From NCBI GenBank assembly GCA_938002255.1, contig CALLAL010000023.1, forward strand, positions 1 to 46,145: a DNA stretch of 46,145 nt, read 5' to 3'. The stretch's first letter is position 1, and the number at the start of each line of letters is the position of its first letter. The stretch is from an uncultured bacterium. Lineage in GTDB: Bacteria; Desulfobacterota; BSN033; UBA1163. A program made the translations under genes and the position numbers. Below are positions 34,587 to 43,234 of the stretch, piece by piece. A model generated the notes under the pieces. That model was not told the DNA's origin. It saw nothing but the letters and a program-made list of their open reading frames with translations, and made no database searches.

Positions 34587-35402
34587 TTAAGAAAAAGTCC
34601 TTCTATTATAAAATGTTGACATGCTTGTCCTTGGTTCGATCAAGCTCTCGCCCAAAAGATTAAACCCCATCACAGTCAAAAAGATAGCCATACCCGGAAA
34701 GAGCATGAGATGAGGAGCGGTGTTGAGAAAGAGACGCCCTTCATTGAGCATGATCCCCCAGTCAGGGGTTGGAGGCTGCGATCCCAGTCCTAAAAAACTC
34801 AAACCTGAGAGGGCAAAGATCACTCTTCCCGTATCCAGAGAAGCAATGACCAGAAGGGGAGAATACAGGTTGGGGAAATAATGGCGGAGGAGCATCCTAA
34901 AAGGGCGGACACCGATGGATCGGGCTGCTTCAATAAACTTTCTTCCTTTTATTTCGAGAATCATTCCCCTGATCAATCTGGCATAATAGGCCCAGTGAAC
35001 CAGAGCAAAGGCGAGCATAGCGTTTTGAATCCCTGGACCTAAAAAGCCGATAATGGCTAAAGAGAGAACCAGACTGGGAAAAGCTAACGTCAGATCAACG
35101 AGTCTCATGAGAAGAAAATCGAGCCCTCCTCCCCGATACCCTGCGATCATGCCGATGGTGATGCCAATAAGCAACGCGATGGCTTGAGTGAGGAGGGCAA
35201 TGCCCAGAGAATATCTGGTTCCTTCCATGAGCCGCGAGAGAAGGCATCGTCCCAGGTGGTCTGTTCCAAGGAGATAGGTCTGGTTTGGCCCTTCGAGTCG
35301 ACGGTCGAGGTCCATGTGAAGAGGGGGGTGTGGGGCCATCAGAGGTGCAAAGAGGGCGATGACCACCAGGATAAGCACGATGATCGATCCAAACAGTTTC
35401 AT
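34587..35402 (-). CDS. DppC/NikC-type ABC permease
   Basis: 271 aa from ATG 35402; the preceding permease stop overlaps it (TGATG). There are about six helices, with HPPLHMDLDRRLEGPNQTYL, LGTDHLGRCLLSRLMEGTRY of the OppC N-terminal region and the EAA loop FIEAARSIGVRPFRMLLRH. LSFLGLGSQPPTPDWGIMLN is nearly diagnostic for the DppC/NikC family. It pairs with the DppB-like gene upstream. No ATPase gene (DppD/F or NikD/E) follows, since the next gene is convergent. Confidence 0.9.
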   Translation of the reverse strand: MKLFGSIIVLILVVIALFAPLMAPHPPLHMDLDRRLEGPNQTYLLGTDHLGRCLLSRLMEGTRYSLGIALLTQAIALLIGITIGMIAGYRGGGLDFLLMRLVDLTLAFPSLVLSLAIIGFLGPGIQNAMLAFALVHWAYYARLIRGMILEIKGRKFIEAARSIGVRPFRMLLRHYFPNLYSPLLVIASLDTGRVIFALSGLSFLGLGSQPPTPDWGIMLNEGRLFLNTAPHLMLFPGMAIFLTVMGFNLLGESLIEPRTSMSTFYNRRTFS

Positions 35403-36337
35403 CACATACTACCCGATTCAATCCTTGGATCGAGAAGGCGATACCCTATATCCACACAGAGATTGATCAAGAGAAAGAGAAAAGCAGTGAACAGGATATA
35501 TCCTTGGATAACTGGATAATCTCGTTGCAGGATGGCTTCAACCGCTAATCTCCCGATCCCGGGCCAAGAAAAAAGCGTTTCCACAATGACTGCCCCAGCT
35601 AATAGTCGTCCCAAGGTCATTCCAAGAGTCGTCAGAAAAGGTAAAAGGGCGTTGGGAAGAGCATGAATCAATAAAATCCGACTTCTGGAAACTCCCTTGG
35701 CCATCGCTACGGTAATGAAATTCTGGTTCAAGATTTCCTGGAGAGATGTCCTTAACAAACGGGCCTGGACCAAAGTGATTCCAAAGCTCAATGTGAGGGC
35801 GGGTAGAACAAGATGGAACAGGTTGCCCCGACCCATAACAGGAAACCAGCCCCATTTGACTGAAAAGAGGTAGATCAATAACAATCCCAACCAGAAACTT
35901 GGAATTGAGGTTCCAGCAATGGTAAGAATGAGGCCTATCCGATCAAGGACCCCATGACTTTTCAGGGAAGTCATCAGACCTGCGGCAAGGGCAAAGAGGA
36001 CAATTAACATGAAGGAAATGAGGGTAAGTTCCAGAGTGGCAGGCAGACGATCAGAAAGTTCCTTTGTAACCGCCTCACCTGTTCGGTAGGATGTCCCCAA
36101 ATCGAATCGAATCACTCTAACCAACCATCTTCCATACTGGAGAAGGGGTGACTCATGTAACCCCAGCTCCTTTTGTTTAGCCACAAGAGCCTCAGGGGTT
36201 GGGTCGATACCTTCCTTACGTAGCAAGATCTCCGCTGGATCACTCGGTGCCATTTGAAGAAAGATAAAGACAACGAAAGAGATGCCTAACCATAGAGGGA
36301 TTAGAAAAAGAAATCGTTTGATCATATAAGAGACCAT
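35402..36337 (-). CDS. DppB/NikB-type ABC permease
   Basis: A 311-aa permease: IKRFLFLIPLWLGISFVVFI, APSDPAEILLRKEGIDP, LARSLLRTSL-like RARLLRTSLQEILNQNFI and AKGVSRSRILLIHALPNALL. Six helices, as usual for DppB/NikB. The start codon follows the methyltransferase stop directly (TAAATG). With the solute-binding lipoprotein it would import a peptide, nickel or metallophore. Confidence 0.9.
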   Translation of the reverse strand: MVSYMIKRFLFLIPLWLGISFVVFIFLQMAPSDPAEILLRKEGIDPTPEALVAKQKELGLHESPLLQYGRWLVRVIRFDLGTSYRTGEAVTKELSDRLPATLELTLISFMLIVLFALAAGLMTSLKSHGVLDRIGLILTIAGTSIPSFWLGLLLIYLFSVKWGWFPVMGRGNLFHLVLPALTLSFGITLVQARLLRTSLQEILNQNFITVAMAKGVSRSRILLIHALPNALLPFLTTLGMTLGRLLAGAVIVETLFSWPGIGRLAVEAILQRDYPVIQGYILFTAFLFLLINLCVDIGYRLLDPRIESGSM

Positions 36338-37207
36338 TTATGCATCCACTCCCCACCACATGACGGCCATGGATCTTTCTTCATGGACCTTTACGAGTCC
36401 GTCCTCAGATTGATCTTCAAAATACTGGTGAATGATCTCTGTCTCTCTGGGGGTGAGATCAATGAAGATTTTAAAATAATGTTTATACCAATCAACACAT
36501 TTGATGATCGGTTCCTCGTGGTAAACGGTTTTCTGGAAGAACCGAAGGTTGGGTCGGAATCCTGATGCATAAAGAAAATTAAAGGGATAGAGCACATGGA
36601 AGTGAAAGGAATGAAAAGGCTCCTGGAAAATTCGTTCCCAGAGTTCGTTTCTTATTCTGAAATTCTCCATCCCTGAAGAGGTAACAAGGCAACAATATTT
36701 CCTGGAAGCTTGATGCATGGCCATAAGACTGTTCCCATTTCGAATAGCTGGGGACCAGGAGGCGAATACAAGATCAAACGCTTTCTCAAAATTGCTATCC
36801 TCCCATCGCTGGCAGAGGGGAGTGATATTAAAGATTCCAAGACGTTCGGCTTCCATCATGAGTGTATCAATCATTTTTTGAGCGGGATCCAGTGCGACCA
36901 CATGAGATACCCTCCGAGCCAAAGGAAGGGTAAAGGTACCGGGGCCACTTCCAATGTCCAGGATGACACTTTCCTGAGTTATCGCGATCTCGGAAACCAA
37001 CCATTGCAAAACCTCGTCGATGATTTCAGATTCGTTTTGCATCCGATCTCTGTATCCTTCACTGATGTGGTTCCAAAAATCAATCCAGCTTTCTTGAGTT
37101 CCTTTTTGTTTGTGAAGAGAAGATAAACGAGTCGCTCTTTCCCATTCCATAGACCAGAATTGGGGATCAGAAAGATGGGTATAAGAAGGACGATCAGAGG
37201 GATTCAT
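36338..37207 (-). CDS. Class I SAM-dependent methyltransferase in transporter operon
   Basis: 289 aa from ATG 37207, because AAGGAG lies five bases ahead; an in-frame ATG at 37231 would overlap the binding-protein gene. SVILDIGSGPGTFTLPLARR is the SAM loop and ALDPAQKMIDTLMMEAERLG follows. It resembles small-molecule methyltransferases rather than rRNA ones. WKSM-type N-terminal region reads DPQFWSMEWERATRLS. It is sandwiched between the binding lipoprotein and the two permeases, so its substrate may be the imported ligand or a metallophore (inference). Confidence 0.82.
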   Translation of the reverse strand: MNPSDRPSYTHLSDPQFWSMEWERATRLSSLHKQKGTQESWIDFWNHISEGYRDRMQNESEIIDEVLQWLVSEIAITQESVILDIGSGPGTFTLPLARRVSHVVALDPAQKMIDTLMMEAERLGIFNITPLCQRWEDSNFEKAFDLVFASWSPAIRNGNSLMAMHQASRKYCCLVTSSGMENFRIRNELWERIFQEPFHSFHFHVLYPFNFLYASGFRPNLRFFQKTVYHEEPIIKCVDWYKHYFKIFIDLTPRETEIIHQYFEDQSEDGLVKVHEERSMAVMWWGVDA

Positions 37208-37220
37208 CATCACTCCTTCT

Positions 37221-38750
37221 CTATTGTCCATGGAGGTTTTTATTCATACTCACCGCCATTAAATTGGGCCTAAAAATGGGGTCAAGGCTCAATCCATGGA
37301 GGGATTCCTTGTGGGCATAAAAGACGACATCGTGATAAAGCGGGAGGAGAAGTCGTTTTTCGGCTACCCACTTCTGGAGGGACGCATAGATTCTTCTTCT
37401 TTCCTCCCTATTCATTTCATACCGTGCCTTGGCAACCCATGATTCCATGGTTTTCGATTCAGCCCCCAAGATTAAAGGACTCACCGTCATCAGCCAGGTG
37501 AAAAAAATATCCGGATCGCCTGTCATAAGGGTGAAGGGATGGAGGGCCAAATTAAAATTTCCTCTCTTTAACGACTCTTTAAAGCTTCCCGCCTCTTCGA
37601 TGCGAATGATCGCCTTGAGACCTGCCTGATTCAAATGGGAATGAATCATTTCAGCGATGTCTTTATAGGGCCATCGCTGAAGGGTTCCTCCATGGAGAAG
37701 AATGGAGACCGGAATTTCCCTTTGAAATTGAGTAGGTGTCGAGCCTGAAGGACCCTGGGGAAAGACCCTTTCATACCAATCGGTTGCCAAAGGGGTCCAC
37801 AAGGAATCTGCAGGGATTCCGGCCTCTCCCAAAATATATCGAGTCATCCGAAAACGATCCAAGGTGGTTGAAAGCCATGTCCGATGGGAGAGGTCATTAA
37901 AGGGCAGACGTTGAGTGTTAAACAGAAGAAAGTGAGTGGTTGCCACCGTCGTCCTTTTTATGAGGAGATGTTTGGATTGGGAAAGTTCTGTTAGCTGATG
38001 GGGAAGGATTCCTCCCACATCGGCAATGGCATCAACCTGGCCGGCTTTCAAGGCATTCAAACGAGTGACCGCATCAGGAATGTACCAGAATTCGATGGTT
38101 TTAAATGGGGGGGAGCCCTGCCAGTAGACCGCATGGGCATGAAGACGAATTATGCCGTTTTTATTCGTCTCAAAACGATATGGACCAGATCCGATGAATT
38201 TGATAAATTGACCATTGGTGTTAAAACATTCTGGGTGAAAGAGAGCACTTCCGAAATAATTAATGGCCGCAGGAAAATGTGGGAAGGGTTGTTCAAGAAA
38301 AAAAGCAACCCCTCGTTTACCCAGGGGTTGAATAGAAAGAAGGTCTCGATACAGGCCATAAGGGTCATACTTTGGATGCTTTTTGTATCGGAGAATATTA
38401 GCAACAACCATTTCCTGTGTTAATGAAGTCCCATCGTGCAATACGACCCCGCCTCTCAACTGAAAGACCCATTTTCTTCCCCCCTCCGACATCTGCCAGG
38501 ATTCCGCTAACCACTCTTTAGGCTGGAGTTTTTCATTCAGGTAGGTAAGGGACTCCCAGGCATTGAGATTGCCATGGATGAAACTCCTTGAGTCCGGTCC
38601 ATCATAGAGGTCTCTCCCCACTGCTATCCGGAGCACAGAAGCCCCTTCTTGAGGAAGGTGAGGAGGGGAGGTCTGGGTATCCTTGCACCCATGAACAAAG
38701 ACTGCCAGAACCAGAAAGATGAGAAGAGCAATTTTTAGTTGTCCAATCAT
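37221..38750 (-). CDS. NikA/DppA-like solute-binding lipoprotein
   Basis: 509 aa with a lipoprotein signal (LVLAVFVHGC, Cys22). SBP family 5 features include NAWESLTYLNEKLQPKEWLA, ESWQMSEGGRKWVFQLRGGV and VLHDGTSLTQEMVVANILRY, as well as GSGPYRFETNKNG. The first of these resembles the NikA branch, which binds nickel complexes, but peptide binding cannot be ruled out. It is followed by the methyltransferase at 13 bases and stands about 100 bases downstream of the TonB-dependent receptor. Confidence 0.88.
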   Translation of the reverse strand: MIGQLKIALLIFLVLAVFVHGCKDTQTSPPHLPQEGASVLRIAVGRDLYDGPDSRSFIHGNLNAWESLTYLNEKLQPKEWLAESWQMSEGGRKWVFQLRGGVVLHDGTSLTQEMVVANILRYKKHPKYDPYGLYRDLLSIQPLGKRGVAFFLEQPFPHFPAAINYFGSALFHPECFNTNGQFIKFIGSGPYRFETNKNGIIRLHAHAVYWQGSPPFKTIEFWYIPDAVTRLNALKAGQVDAIADVGGILPHQLTELSQSKHLLIKRTTVATTHFLLFNTQRLPFNDLSHRTWLSTTLDRFRMTRYILGEAGIPADSLWTPLATDWYERVFPQGPSGSTPTQFQREIPVSILLHGGTLQRWPYKDIAEMIHSHLNQAGLKAIIRIEEAGSFKESLKRGNFNLALHPFTLMTGDPDIFFTWLMTVSPLILGAESKTMESWVAKARYEMNREERRRIYASLQKWVAEKRLLLPLYHDVVFYAHKESLHGLSLDPIFRPNLMAVSMNKNLHGQ

Positions 38751-38813
38751 CTCATCTCATCTCCTTTCCCCTCCTGGCTGTTGAAACTGTATCGCTATGG
38801 CTATGGATCAAAG

Positions 38814-38840
38814 AAAAACGGTCAAGTTCCAACTTCAACC
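38814..38840 (-). terminator. Possible weak terminator after the receptor gene
   Basis: GGTTGAAGTT and AACTTGACC can pair imperfectly and are followed on the minus strand by GTTTTTC. It lies 12 bases beyond the receptor stop. Pairing includes wobbles and the loop is tight, so it may only attenuate reading into the binding-protein gene. Confidence 0.3.
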
Positions 38841-38851
38841 CGGAGGACAGG

Positions 38852-40936
38852 CTAAAACGGATATTTATATGCCACGTTTACCTGAAGGCTTCTTCCCGGG
38901 TGTATCCAGATAAATTCTGTTTCGTATTTCTTATCAAAGAGATTGTCCACGCTGAATGAGGTTGTTAAAGTGCCTTTACCAACTTTCCAATCCCTCCAGA
39001 GTTTGGCATCGACGACTTCATAAGCTTTCATAGCATAGTAAGGTAAAATTCTTGTCCCCACATCATTGACATAGTACCGTTTGTCTGAAAAGCGCATGGC
39101 AATGCGGCCATTGATCAGTTCGGGATGGCGATAGATCAACCCAACACTTCCGAAATAATCAGGTGAGTTCGATAACTCAATGCCCGTTGCCAAACCAGAC
39201 TGGGTAATCTCCGAATGATTGAGCGTCAGGCTGGCAAAAGCGGTCAGACGTTCGAGTATCTTCTGCTCAAGGCTCATCTCGATGCCATAAATTTTTACAC
39301 CACCTAAATTGAAGGCCTTCGTAATACTGACCCCGGGTAAGGTGGGATGAGGACTGGCAACATAAGAAATGAGATCCTTGATCCTGCCAAAGTAAGGTGT
39401 AATGGAAACAACGGTTCCCCATTTTTTCATATTTAAATCCACTCCCATATCCACCATCCAAGTTTTTTCAGGCTTTAGATCAGGATTGGGTTCCCGGCGA
39501 TTTGGACCTGTAGTAATATTCGTGAACATCCAGACAGGCAATCCCGGCCAGAATCCCGTTCCCCCTGAGGTTCGGAGGGATAAATAATCTGTTAATGCAA
39601 ATTTTATCCCTCCCCGATAAGTAAAGGCGTCTTTTTTAACATCCTCCCGATTCCGAGGAGTGGAAATGAGATCGAAGATATCGTGATATTTCCATCGGTC
39701 GTATCGAATTCCCGCCAAAAAATTCAGCCTGCCATCTAAGAGGAAAAGTTGGTCCTGAAGATAGAAGGCGGTTTGATCTGTAGTGTATTCTGTTTTGGCG
39801 CTTGTAACGCCGGTGTTTCGGTTTTTAGTTTCCCGCAATTCATCTTCTCTCAACCAGAGTCCTCCTATTGTTAAGATATTCTGTTTCCCTAAATAGAAGT
39901 CAGTTTGTAACTCGATGGGGTAACGTTTCTGTTTCCAGTCCGCCCTGGTAGAAGGATTAAGATTCCATGTGACATTGCTTCCAGATACCACTGGACCAAC
40001 ATTATTGAGCTGAGGCCGATCTAAGTGCTGAAATCCCAACGTCCCTGTAACTTTCATCAACTCTCCAATAGGGGTATAAAAACGGAATGTTCCCAACCCC
40101 TCGACAGCATCATCCAGCCAGGTTCGGTTTGGAGTTCCCCCGTGGAGAAAGAAATCCTGGCGAATATAACTGAACCAGGCCCCTGCCTTCTTTTCATTCT
40201 CCCAGCCAACTTTAACATTGTAGAAACTATATTTGTATTTATTTTCGTCTATCGAAGCATAACTCAACCACCCTCTTTGCCCCATCCGATAGAGATCCCA
40301 GACCACATGAAAGGGGTTCATTTCGTACCCATCGGAATAGTCCCCGGAATAGGAGGCGTAAACATGAAAATTACCAAACTGATTACCTACCTCTACATGG
40401 GGGCGCCAGGTATCCCGGGATCCATACCCAAGGTCAACCTTTGCGCCTGTGTCTTTTGTTCCTCGCTTGGTGATAAGATTGACCGTTCCTCCCATGGCAT
40501 TGGGACCATAGAGGGCTGAAGAAGGTCCCAAGAGGACTTCGATTCGCTGGATATCATTATTATGGACTGGTGTTGCCAAAAAGGGAGTTACAGGAACGCC
40601 ATCCACCAAATAACCCGTCCGGCCGATAAAATATCCTGTGCCCCTTAAGTTGATCCAGGGAGGCCCAAAGGGGAAATACTGTCCTACATGGACGCCTGGA
40701 AGATCTCGAATCAGCTCTCCAAAGTTACTGATGTAGGTCTCCGCCTGGGACTCAATGTTCTTCCGATCCACCACATGAAGGGTGACCGGAAGATCGCCCA
40801 AGGTGGATTCCGTCTTGGTTGCGGTCACCACAATCTCGTCAAATTTTGTTTCTTTTTCCTTCTCCTCTGCCCACACCAGCGATGAACCCAACACATAAAT
40901 GACCAAGCCCAAAAGCATTATCAGATACCTTTTCAT
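38852..40936 (-). CDS. TonB-dependent outer-membrane receptor
   Basis: 694 aa. Signal peptide (YLIMLLGLVIYVLGSSLVWA), then a TonB box DEIVVTATK, the plug domain (ISNFGELIRDLPGVHVGQ, RIEVLLGPSSALYGPNAMGG, TVNLITKRG) and a 22-strand barrel that ends in an aromatic residue (SLQVNVAYKYPF). It resembles BtuB/CirA-type receptors. The ligand is not clear; the neighbouring nickel-type binding protein suggests a metal complex. AGGAGGTGTGGG precedes the ATG. ExbD and ExbB are encoded just upstream. Confidence 0.93.
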   Translation of the reverse strand: MKRYLIMLLGLVIYVLGSSLVWAEEKEKETKFDEIVVTATKTESTLGDLPVTLHVVDRKNIESQAETYISNFGELIRDLPGVHVGQYFPFGPPWINLRGTGYFIGRTGYLVDGVPVTPFLATPVHNNDIQRIEVLLGPSSALYGPNAMGGTVNLITKRGTKDTGAKVDLGYGSRDTWRPHVEVGNQFGNFHVYASYSGDYSDGYEMNPFHVVWDLYRMGQRGWLSYASIDENKYKYSFYNVKVGWENEKKAGAWFSYIRQDFFLHGGTPNRTWLDDAVEGLGTFRFYTPIGELMKVTGTLGFQHLDRPQLNNVGPVVSGSNVTWNLNPSTRADWKQKRYPIELQTDFYLGKQNILTIGGLWLREDELRETKNRNTGVTSAKTEYTTDQTAFYLQDQLFLLDGRLNFLAGIRYDRWKYHDIFDLISTPRNREDVKKDAFTYRGGIKFALTDYLSLRTSGGTGFWPGLPVWMFTNITTGPNRREPNPDLKPEKTWMVDMGVDLNMKKWGTVVSITPYFGRIKDLISYVASPHPTLPGVSITKAFNLGGVKIYGIEMSLEQKILERLTAFASLTLNHSEITQSGLATGIELSNSPDYFGSVGLIYRHPELINGRIAMRFSDKRYYVNDVGTRILPYYAMKAYEVVDAKLWRDWKVGKGTLTTSFSVDNLFDKKYETEFIWIHPGRSLQVNVAYKYPF

Positions 40937-41057
40937 CCCACACCTCCTGAAGTTATGTTCTCCCTTCTTAGGAGGGATGAGACCTTCATGGCCCTTTCAA
41001 ATGACTCACCTCTTCTCCTGTCCCCCTTCATGGAACGACATTGTGGTTGGTAAAGGA

Positions 41058-41462
41058 CTACTTCACTTTTTGAGTTGTGACGATGCTGAAGTTCTTCACG
41101 CCCGAACGTCTCACCTCATCAATCACACTAATCAGGAGTCCTACATTCGCCTCTTTGTCCGCTTTAATTTTTAAGAAATCTTTTTCTCGATCTCTGACCT
41201 CTCCCTCAATAGCCATCCTGAGATTCTGAATCGCGACCCTTCTCTCCATAAAATAGATTTCGCCGTTTTGTGCGATAAAGATCGTTTTTACCTGTTCGCT
41301 TTTAACCTCTGCCGTGCTCGATTCAGGCAACCGTATCCGGATGGCAGGTTCCTGGATCCAGTGCGAGGTCAACATAAAAAAGAGGAGCAATAAAAAAACC
41401 ATATCCACAAGGGGAGCAATATTAATATGGGTATGATTATGCCTCTTCCTCTCAAACTCCAT
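41058..41462 (-). CDS. exbD: ExbD/TolR-type biopolymer transport protein
   Basis: 134 aa from ATG 41462, overlapping the exbB stop by 11 bases. One N-terminal helix with the essential aspartate: INIAPLVDMVFLLLLFFMLT. The periplasmic part is EPAIRIRLPESSTAEV and then IKADKEANVGLLISVIDEVR. With ExbB it forms the proton-driven motor for TonB. Upstream residues in the open frame (QLGFNPKGNGGN) are overlap with exbB, not part of the protein. Confidence 0.92.
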   Translation of the reverse strand: MEFERKRHNHTHINIAPLVDMVFLLLLFFMLTSHWIQEPAIRIRLPESSTAEVKSEQVKTIFIAQNGEIYFMERRVAIQNLRMAIEGEVRDREKDFLKIKADKEANVGLLISVIDEVRRSGVKNFSIVTTQKVK

Positions 41463-42003
41463 GTTGCCCCCGTTTCCCTTCGGATTGAAGCCGAGTTGCA
41501 ACTTCCTTCATCATCAACGTGATCTCGTCTGCCTGTTTTTCAAGATAGTGATGGCCAATGTGGATGGGAATGGCTACCAGAAGACCTGCGGCTGTTGTAA
41601 TCAATGCCTCCCAGATTCCGCCCGCAAGTAAGGAGGGGCTCACAGTGGGACTCTTCTCAATCACCATAAAGGCTTTGATCATGCCTGTGACCGTTCCGGT
41701 TAACCCCAATAGGGGAGTGAGGGTGGCAAGCAATCCAAGCCAGCTCAATCCCCTCTCTATTTCCCGAATCTGCCGGATCCCGATAAAGGAAATTTCTTTC
41801 TCATCCGCTTGATTTTTCACTCCCTCGAGGAAAGGAATCAGGATAGCAGGAACGTTTCTCTGGAGGTCATGGGACGGGGCATCCATTTCCTTCAAGATCT
41901 TCCTGAATTGAAGAAATTTATTGATCCATATCGCCACTCCTGCAATTGAACAAAACAGGATAGGATACATTAAAAAACCACCTTTGATAAACAGATCGCT
42001 CAT
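41452..42003 (-). CDS. exbB: ExbB/TolQ-type proton channel protein
   Basis: 183 aa from ATG 42003. Three helices; the pore region is GLSWLGLLATLTPLLGLTGT and VTGMIKAFMVIEK, then LLAGGIWEALITTAAGLLVAIP, all conserved in ExbB. Its start overlaps the stop of the broken tonB by one base (TGATG), which shows that the three genes were once one translationally coupled unit. Confidence 0.92.
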   Translation of the reverse strand: MSDLFIKGGFLMYPILFCSIAGVAIWINKFLQFRKILKEMDAPSHDLQRNVPAILIPFLEGVKNQADEKEISFIGIRQIREIERGLSWLGLLATLTPLLGLTGTVTGMIKAFMVIEKSPTVSPSLLAGGIWEALITTAAGLLVAIPIHIGHHYLEKQADEITLMMKEVATRLQSEGKRGQHGV

Positions 42004-42364
42004 CAATCACTCCGTAGGTTGAATCGAATGGGCAAGAGAGCCCGGGACGCAATGGGCTTTCCATCTTTGAGAGCTGGAAAAAAGGAAGATTTTTTTACTG
42101 CTTCCACGGCCGCCTCTGTGAAACCATAACTTCTTTGACCTCTTCTTTCGGGGAAACCATGAATCGGGGAAGTTCGTTGAGCTTTCGATCAATCTATTTC
42201 TCTCCCACCCGATGGGGCTGGATGATTGCCATTTCTTCATTCAGGAGGAAAACCTTCAACTCGTCATAGCGTTCGACCAGAATTGCAGAAATAGGGACCA
42301 TTATAACCAACCCGTGGATGACCAACGATTTGAGCGAAAGAATATCCCTCCTCCTCGTTGCCAA
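42003..42364 (-). pseudogene. Broken tonB gene
   Basis: Starting from TTG 42364 the minus strand reads ATRRRDILSLKSLVIHGLVI, then VPISAILVERYDELKVFLL, a TonB-like N-terminus with its single helix, and stops at TAG after HRVGEK. A later frame gives the TonB C-terminal core: SYGFTEAAVEAVKKSSFFPA, then LKDGKPIASRALLPIRFNL, ending at the TGA that touches exbB. Between them the frame changes and most of the periplasmic linker and first C-terminal strands are missing. It is too short and interrupted to work unless there are sequence errors. Confidence 0.72.
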
Positions 42365-42365
42365 C

Positions 42366-42416
42366 AAAAAAAGCCACGATGCTTACCCCCTTCAGGGGAA
42401 ATGCCTTCGTGGCTTT
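42366..42416 (-). promoter_or_regulatory. Leader hairpin, possible attenuator or riboswitch expression platform
   Basis: On the minus strand AAAGCCACGA (42416-42407) pairs perfectly with TCGTGGCTTT (42379-42370). Inside, GC/TT-AA pairs and CCCC-TGAA-GGGG extend the helix to about 50 nt, and seven T follow (42372-42366). It lies in the leader between a promoter and the broken tonB, so it could be an attenuator rather than an end-of-gene terminator. I cannot match it to a known riboswitch class. Confidence 0.6.
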
Positions 42417-42461
42417 ACATTCTCTTGATTGAAGAGCGATTCAATTAAATGCTTTTGGCCA

Positions 42462-42490
42462 TTTTTAAATCAATCTCTTTCATTTGTCAA
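42462..42490 (-). promoter_or_regulatory. Sigma-70-type promoter of tonB-exbB-exbD
   Basis: TTGACA (42490-42485), 16-17 bases, TTAAAA or TAAAAA around 42467-42462 on the minus strand. It reads through the leader hairpin into the broken tonB and exbBD. It is arranged back-to-back with the plus-strand promoter of the XRE-cupin gene. Confidence 0.5.
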
Positions 42491-42512
42491 GTGCAGCCCA
42501 AAAACTTTTTTC

Positions 42513-42555
42513 TTGACAAATTTGTTAGAATTAAGTATTTTTTAATTAACTTAAT
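42513..42555 (+). promoter_or_regulatory. Promoter and AT palindrome ahead of the XRE-cupin gene
   Basis: TTGACA (42513-42518), 17 bases, TATTTT (42536-42541). Just after the -10, AATTAA-C-TTAATT (42543-42555) is a perfect palindrome around one base, a candidate operator for autoregulation by the HTH protein that starts at 42573. Confidence 0.5.
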
Positions 42556-42572
42556 TATAATTCGAAACCTCT

Positions 42573-43121
42573 ATGGAAGAGATTGCTAAGCGACTTAGAG
42601 CCTTTCGACGTGCCAACCGGATGACCCTCAAACAACTGGCGCAAAAAGCGGGGTGTACAGACGCTTACCTTTCCCAGCTCGAACGGGGACGAGCCAATCC
42701 CTCCATCATGATCTTGAAAAAGATCGCTTCCGCCCTTCAAGTGAAGGTGGTTGATTTCTTTCTTGAAAATAATCCGATGGAGGACGATGTCGTAGTCAAG
42801 GAGAAGGAAAGGGTAAACATCAATTTCAGACAGGGAGACGCAAAACTCCAGATGCTGGTCAAAAATATTCGAGATAAGCGAATGCAGCCTTTTTTTACGA
42901 CTATAGAACCCCGGGGAGGGTCAAAAGGGGCATATTCCCATATTGGAGAGGAATGCGGAATTGTTCTCAAAGGGCAGTTGGAGATCAACCTTAATGGCAA
43001 ATTATATCGTTTGAAAAAAAACGATAGTTTCTATTTTTCATCGCAGGAACCTCATAGTTGGTTTAATCCGGGGAAAACAAAAACCATCGTGATCTGGGTG
43101 GTGAGTCCTCCCACCTTTTAA
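42573..43121 (+). CDS. XRE-family HTH regulator with cupin sensor domain
   Basis: 182 aa. Residues about 5-60 are an HTH (LRAFRRANRMTLKQLAQKAG, CTDAYLSQLERGRANPS). A C-terminal cupin follows (residues about 105-178): GAYSHIGEECGIVLKGQLEI, RLKKNDSFYFSSQEPHSWFN, ending in VVSPPTF. This is the PuuR/SutR-like layout in which the cupin senses a small molecule. It is encoded 113 bases ahead of a TRAP transporter, so it may regulate that transporter in response to its substrate. Confidence 0.9.
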   Translation: MEEIAKRLRAFRRANRMTLKQLAQKAGCTDAYLSQLERGRANPSIMILKKIASALQVKVVDFFLENNPMEDDVVVKEKERVNINFRQGDAKLQMLVKNIRDKRMQPFFTTIEPRGGSKGAYSHIGEECGIVLKGQLEINLNGKLYRLKKNDSFYFSSQEPHSWFNPGKTKTIVIWVVSPPTF

Positions 43122-43234
43122 CCTTAAGCTGTGGAGATGTTAGGGAGAAAAGGTTAACATGAAAAATGAGCAACACCTTGCCCTTTCCGTTTTAAAGATG
43201 AAAGCGGAAAATCAAAAGAAAGGAGGAGTGCATT

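Noticed and set aside
36710-37126. Open plus-strand frame of 138 codons
   Set aside because: It lies antisense to the methyltransferase, which has SAM motifs and an operon position.
40025-40519. Open plus-strand frame of 164 codons
   Set aside because: Antisense to the TonB-dependent receptor; no independent support.
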